Positions 5,884-6,423 of a DNA stretch of 6,423 nucleotides are shown piece after piece (positions within the stretch are counted from its first letter, which is position 1; every line of letters begins with the position of its first letter). The translations under genes were made by a program, and so were the position numbers. The stretch spans positions 1 to 6,423 of the forward strand of contig JAKLLJ010000200.1 of assembly GCA_023150215.1 (NCBI GenBank), given 5' to 3'. The stretch comes from Thauera sp. (GTDB taxonomy: Bacteria > Pseudomonadota > Gammaproteobacteria > Burkholderiales > Rhodocyclaceae). Under the pieces are notes generated by a model. That model saw only the letters and a list, made by a program, of their open reading frames with translations. It had not been told where the DNA came from and made no database searches.

Positions 5884-5914
5884 TGCGGGCCTTCGGCAGC
5901 CCGCAATTAAAGCA
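5884..5914 (-). promoter_or_regulatory. Candidate proA promoter (extended -10) and leader hairpin
   Basis: On the minus strand TGCTTTAAT (5914-5906) matches an extended -10 element (TG, one base, then TTTAAT, one base off TATAAT). No clear -35 is present at the right distance, which an extended -10 can tolerate. Directly after it TGCGGGC (5905-5899 as its complement GCCCGCA on plus) pairs with 5890-5884, a 7-bp stem with an 8-base loop, so a transcript starting about 5899 would carry a hairpin near its 5' end. The proA leader would be about 50 bases. Inference from motif matching only. Confidence 0.35.
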
Positions 5915-5920
5915 TTGATC

Positions 5921-5955
5921 GCGGCGGTCGTGGGCGGTCAAGGCGGCGGTCGTGG
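5921..5955. repeat. Short direct repeat GCGGCGGTCGTGG
   Basis: The 13-mer GCGGCGGTCGTGG occurs at 5921-5933 and again at 5943-5955, a 22-base period. It may be a small duplication upstream of proA; such GC-rich words can also recur by chance. Confidence 0.4.
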
Positions 5956-6005
5956 TGGTCGGGAGCGGGGCAGGTCTCGGGTTCTGCGCTGCGTCCGCTC
6001 GAAAG

Positions 6006-6028
6006 TTCGCGGCTTCAGCCGCTCCTAC
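6006..6028 (-). repeat. REP palindrome, loop variant TGAA
   Basis: Minus strand reads GTAGGAGCGGCTGAAG then CCGCGAA. It has the same head (GTAGGA), stem (GCGGC/GCCGC) and tail (GCGAA) as the copies at 570-705, but the 4-base loop is TGAA instead of GGCA. Confidence 0.8.
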
Positions 6029-6115
6029 CGCGGCCCGGAACGTGGCGGGGCCCGACGCCGTGGTGAGCGGGCGCTGCGCGACGACCCGAACCCTGCCCGG
6101 AAAACGACGTGCCCG

Positions 6116-6139
6116 TGTAGGAGCGGCGGAAGCCGCGAA
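6116..6139 (+). repeat. REP palindrome, loop variant GGAA
   Basis: TGTAGGAGCGGCGGAAG then CCGCGAA. Same head, stem and tail as the other copies; loop GGAA. It has the opposite orientation to the 6006-6028 copy, with heads facing each other 87 bases apart. Confidence 0.8.
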
Positions 6140-6160
6140 CCTTCACGGCGCCGAGGAGGA

Positions 6161-6181
6161 CCCACCTCCCACCTCCCACCT
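6161..6181. repeat. Tandem repeat (CCCACCT)x3
   Basis: Three perfect head-to-tail copies of CCCACCT. The minus strand, which is the holA transcript sense, reads AGGTGGG three times. With the GGGCGGGG run from 6189-6203 on the same strand it contains at least four GGG runs, so a G-quadruplex in the holA 3' region is possible. Length change by slippage is also possible. Confidence 0.75.
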
Positions 6182-6245
6182 ACCGCCTCCGCACCCCGCC
6201 CGCGACGCCTTCCGCCGTGCACGACATGCCGGCAGGCCTTCCGGT

Positions 6246-6423
6246 TCAGCTGCGGCGCGCGAGGCGCAGGGCCAGTTGCAGGAACTCGTCCCACACGTCG
6301 CCGGGGGCGAGGCCCTTGAAAATGCGGTCAATGCGTGCGGCATGCATCAGCGCGGCGCGCAGGCTGCCTTGGGTGAGGCGGTCGAGCGCGCGGCTCATCG
6401 CCTGCTGGCGACGCGGGTCGAAG
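6246..6423 (-). CDS. holA: DNA polymerase III delta subunit HolA (C-terminal 58 codons)
   Basis: Delta is the clamp-loader subunit that opens the beta sliding clamp. Only the C-terminal end is in the window: the frame runs in from the right edge (first complete codon 6420-6422) to the TGA at 6246-6248. The visible part starts FDPRRQQAMSRALDRL and contains the family's C-terminal signature AARIDRIFKGLAPGDVWDEF, then LQLALRLARRS. This belongs to the helical collar domain; the AAA+-like part lies outside. Identity rests on this short but characteristic stretch and on proA being next downstream, as in other betaproteobacteria. Confidence 0.87.
   Translation of the reverse strand, partial: FDPRRQQAMSRALDRLTQGSLRAALMHAARIDRIFKGLAPGDVWDEFLQLALRLARRS

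Larger units (their letters stand above)
5851..6245. other. Gene-free gap between holA and proA (395 bases)
   Basis: No gene could be supported here. Open frames crossing it (for example 5843-6319 plus, starting in the proA 5' end) have arginine/glycine-rich translations typical of chance frames in GC-rich DNA. What it does hold is the candidate proA promoter, a short imperfect duplication (5921-5955), two REP palindromes in opposite orientation (6006-6028, 6116-6139) and a three-unit 7-base tandem (6161-6181). No U-rich terminator for holA is visible. Confidence 0.7.

Noticed and set aside
5843..6319. Possible small gene in the holA-proA gap
   Set aside because: It starts inside the proA 5' end, runs through REP repeats and the 7-base tandem into holA, and its translation is low-complexity Arg/Gly-rich.
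1..6423. A previously undescribed system
   Set aside because: All recognised genes are known families in ordinary chromosomal context. Nothing resembles a defence, toxin-antitoxin, retron or secondary-metabolite locus, so none is claimed.

Overview
The window is a GC-rich stretch of bacterial chromosome made almost entirely of housekeeping genes. Sequence resemblance (recalled, not searched) and the order holA-proA, with plsY next to folB, point to a betaproteobacterium. The best guess is Rhodocyclales of the Thauera/Azoarcus type, helped by the short REP palindromes of the form GTAGGAGCGGC(N4)GCCGCGAA. Genus is an inference.

Layout. Bases 1-526 (+) hold the 3' part of a LysE/ArgO-type amino acid exporter. 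A 250-base convergent gap follows, with three REP palindromes; two of them form a perfect 26-bp inverted pair. Next come plsY (-) and folB (+), divergent across a 151-base gap with an inverted repeat next to the ribosome binding site of each gene. folB converges on ybaK (-), across a 25-base gap. From there to the right edge every gene is on the minus strand. In transcription order they are the last 58 codons of holA, proA, a secreted chalcone-isomerase-like protein, ogt, xerD and ybaK. A 395-base gap with two more REP copies and a three-unit CCCACCT tandem separates holA from proA.

How the genes relate. proA, the chalcone-isomerase-like gene, ogt and xerD look like one transcription unit: the gap after proA is 34 bases, and the next two junctions are 4-base GTGA stop/start overlaps that suggest translational coupling. 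The products have unrelated jobs: proline synthesis, an envelope protein of unknown role, alkyl-DNA repair and chromosome dimer resolution. ybaK (tRNA proofreading) follows xerD after 87 bases and may have its own promoter. plsY (phospholipid synthesis) and folB (folate synthesis) are neighbours in many proteobacteria.

No mobile-element gene, CRISPR array, tRNA/rRNA, phage gene or novel defence system was found. The points worth a second look are small: REP palindromes whose stem is constant while the 4-base loop changes, hairpins beside the plsY and folB ribosome binding sites, and the short tandem after holA.
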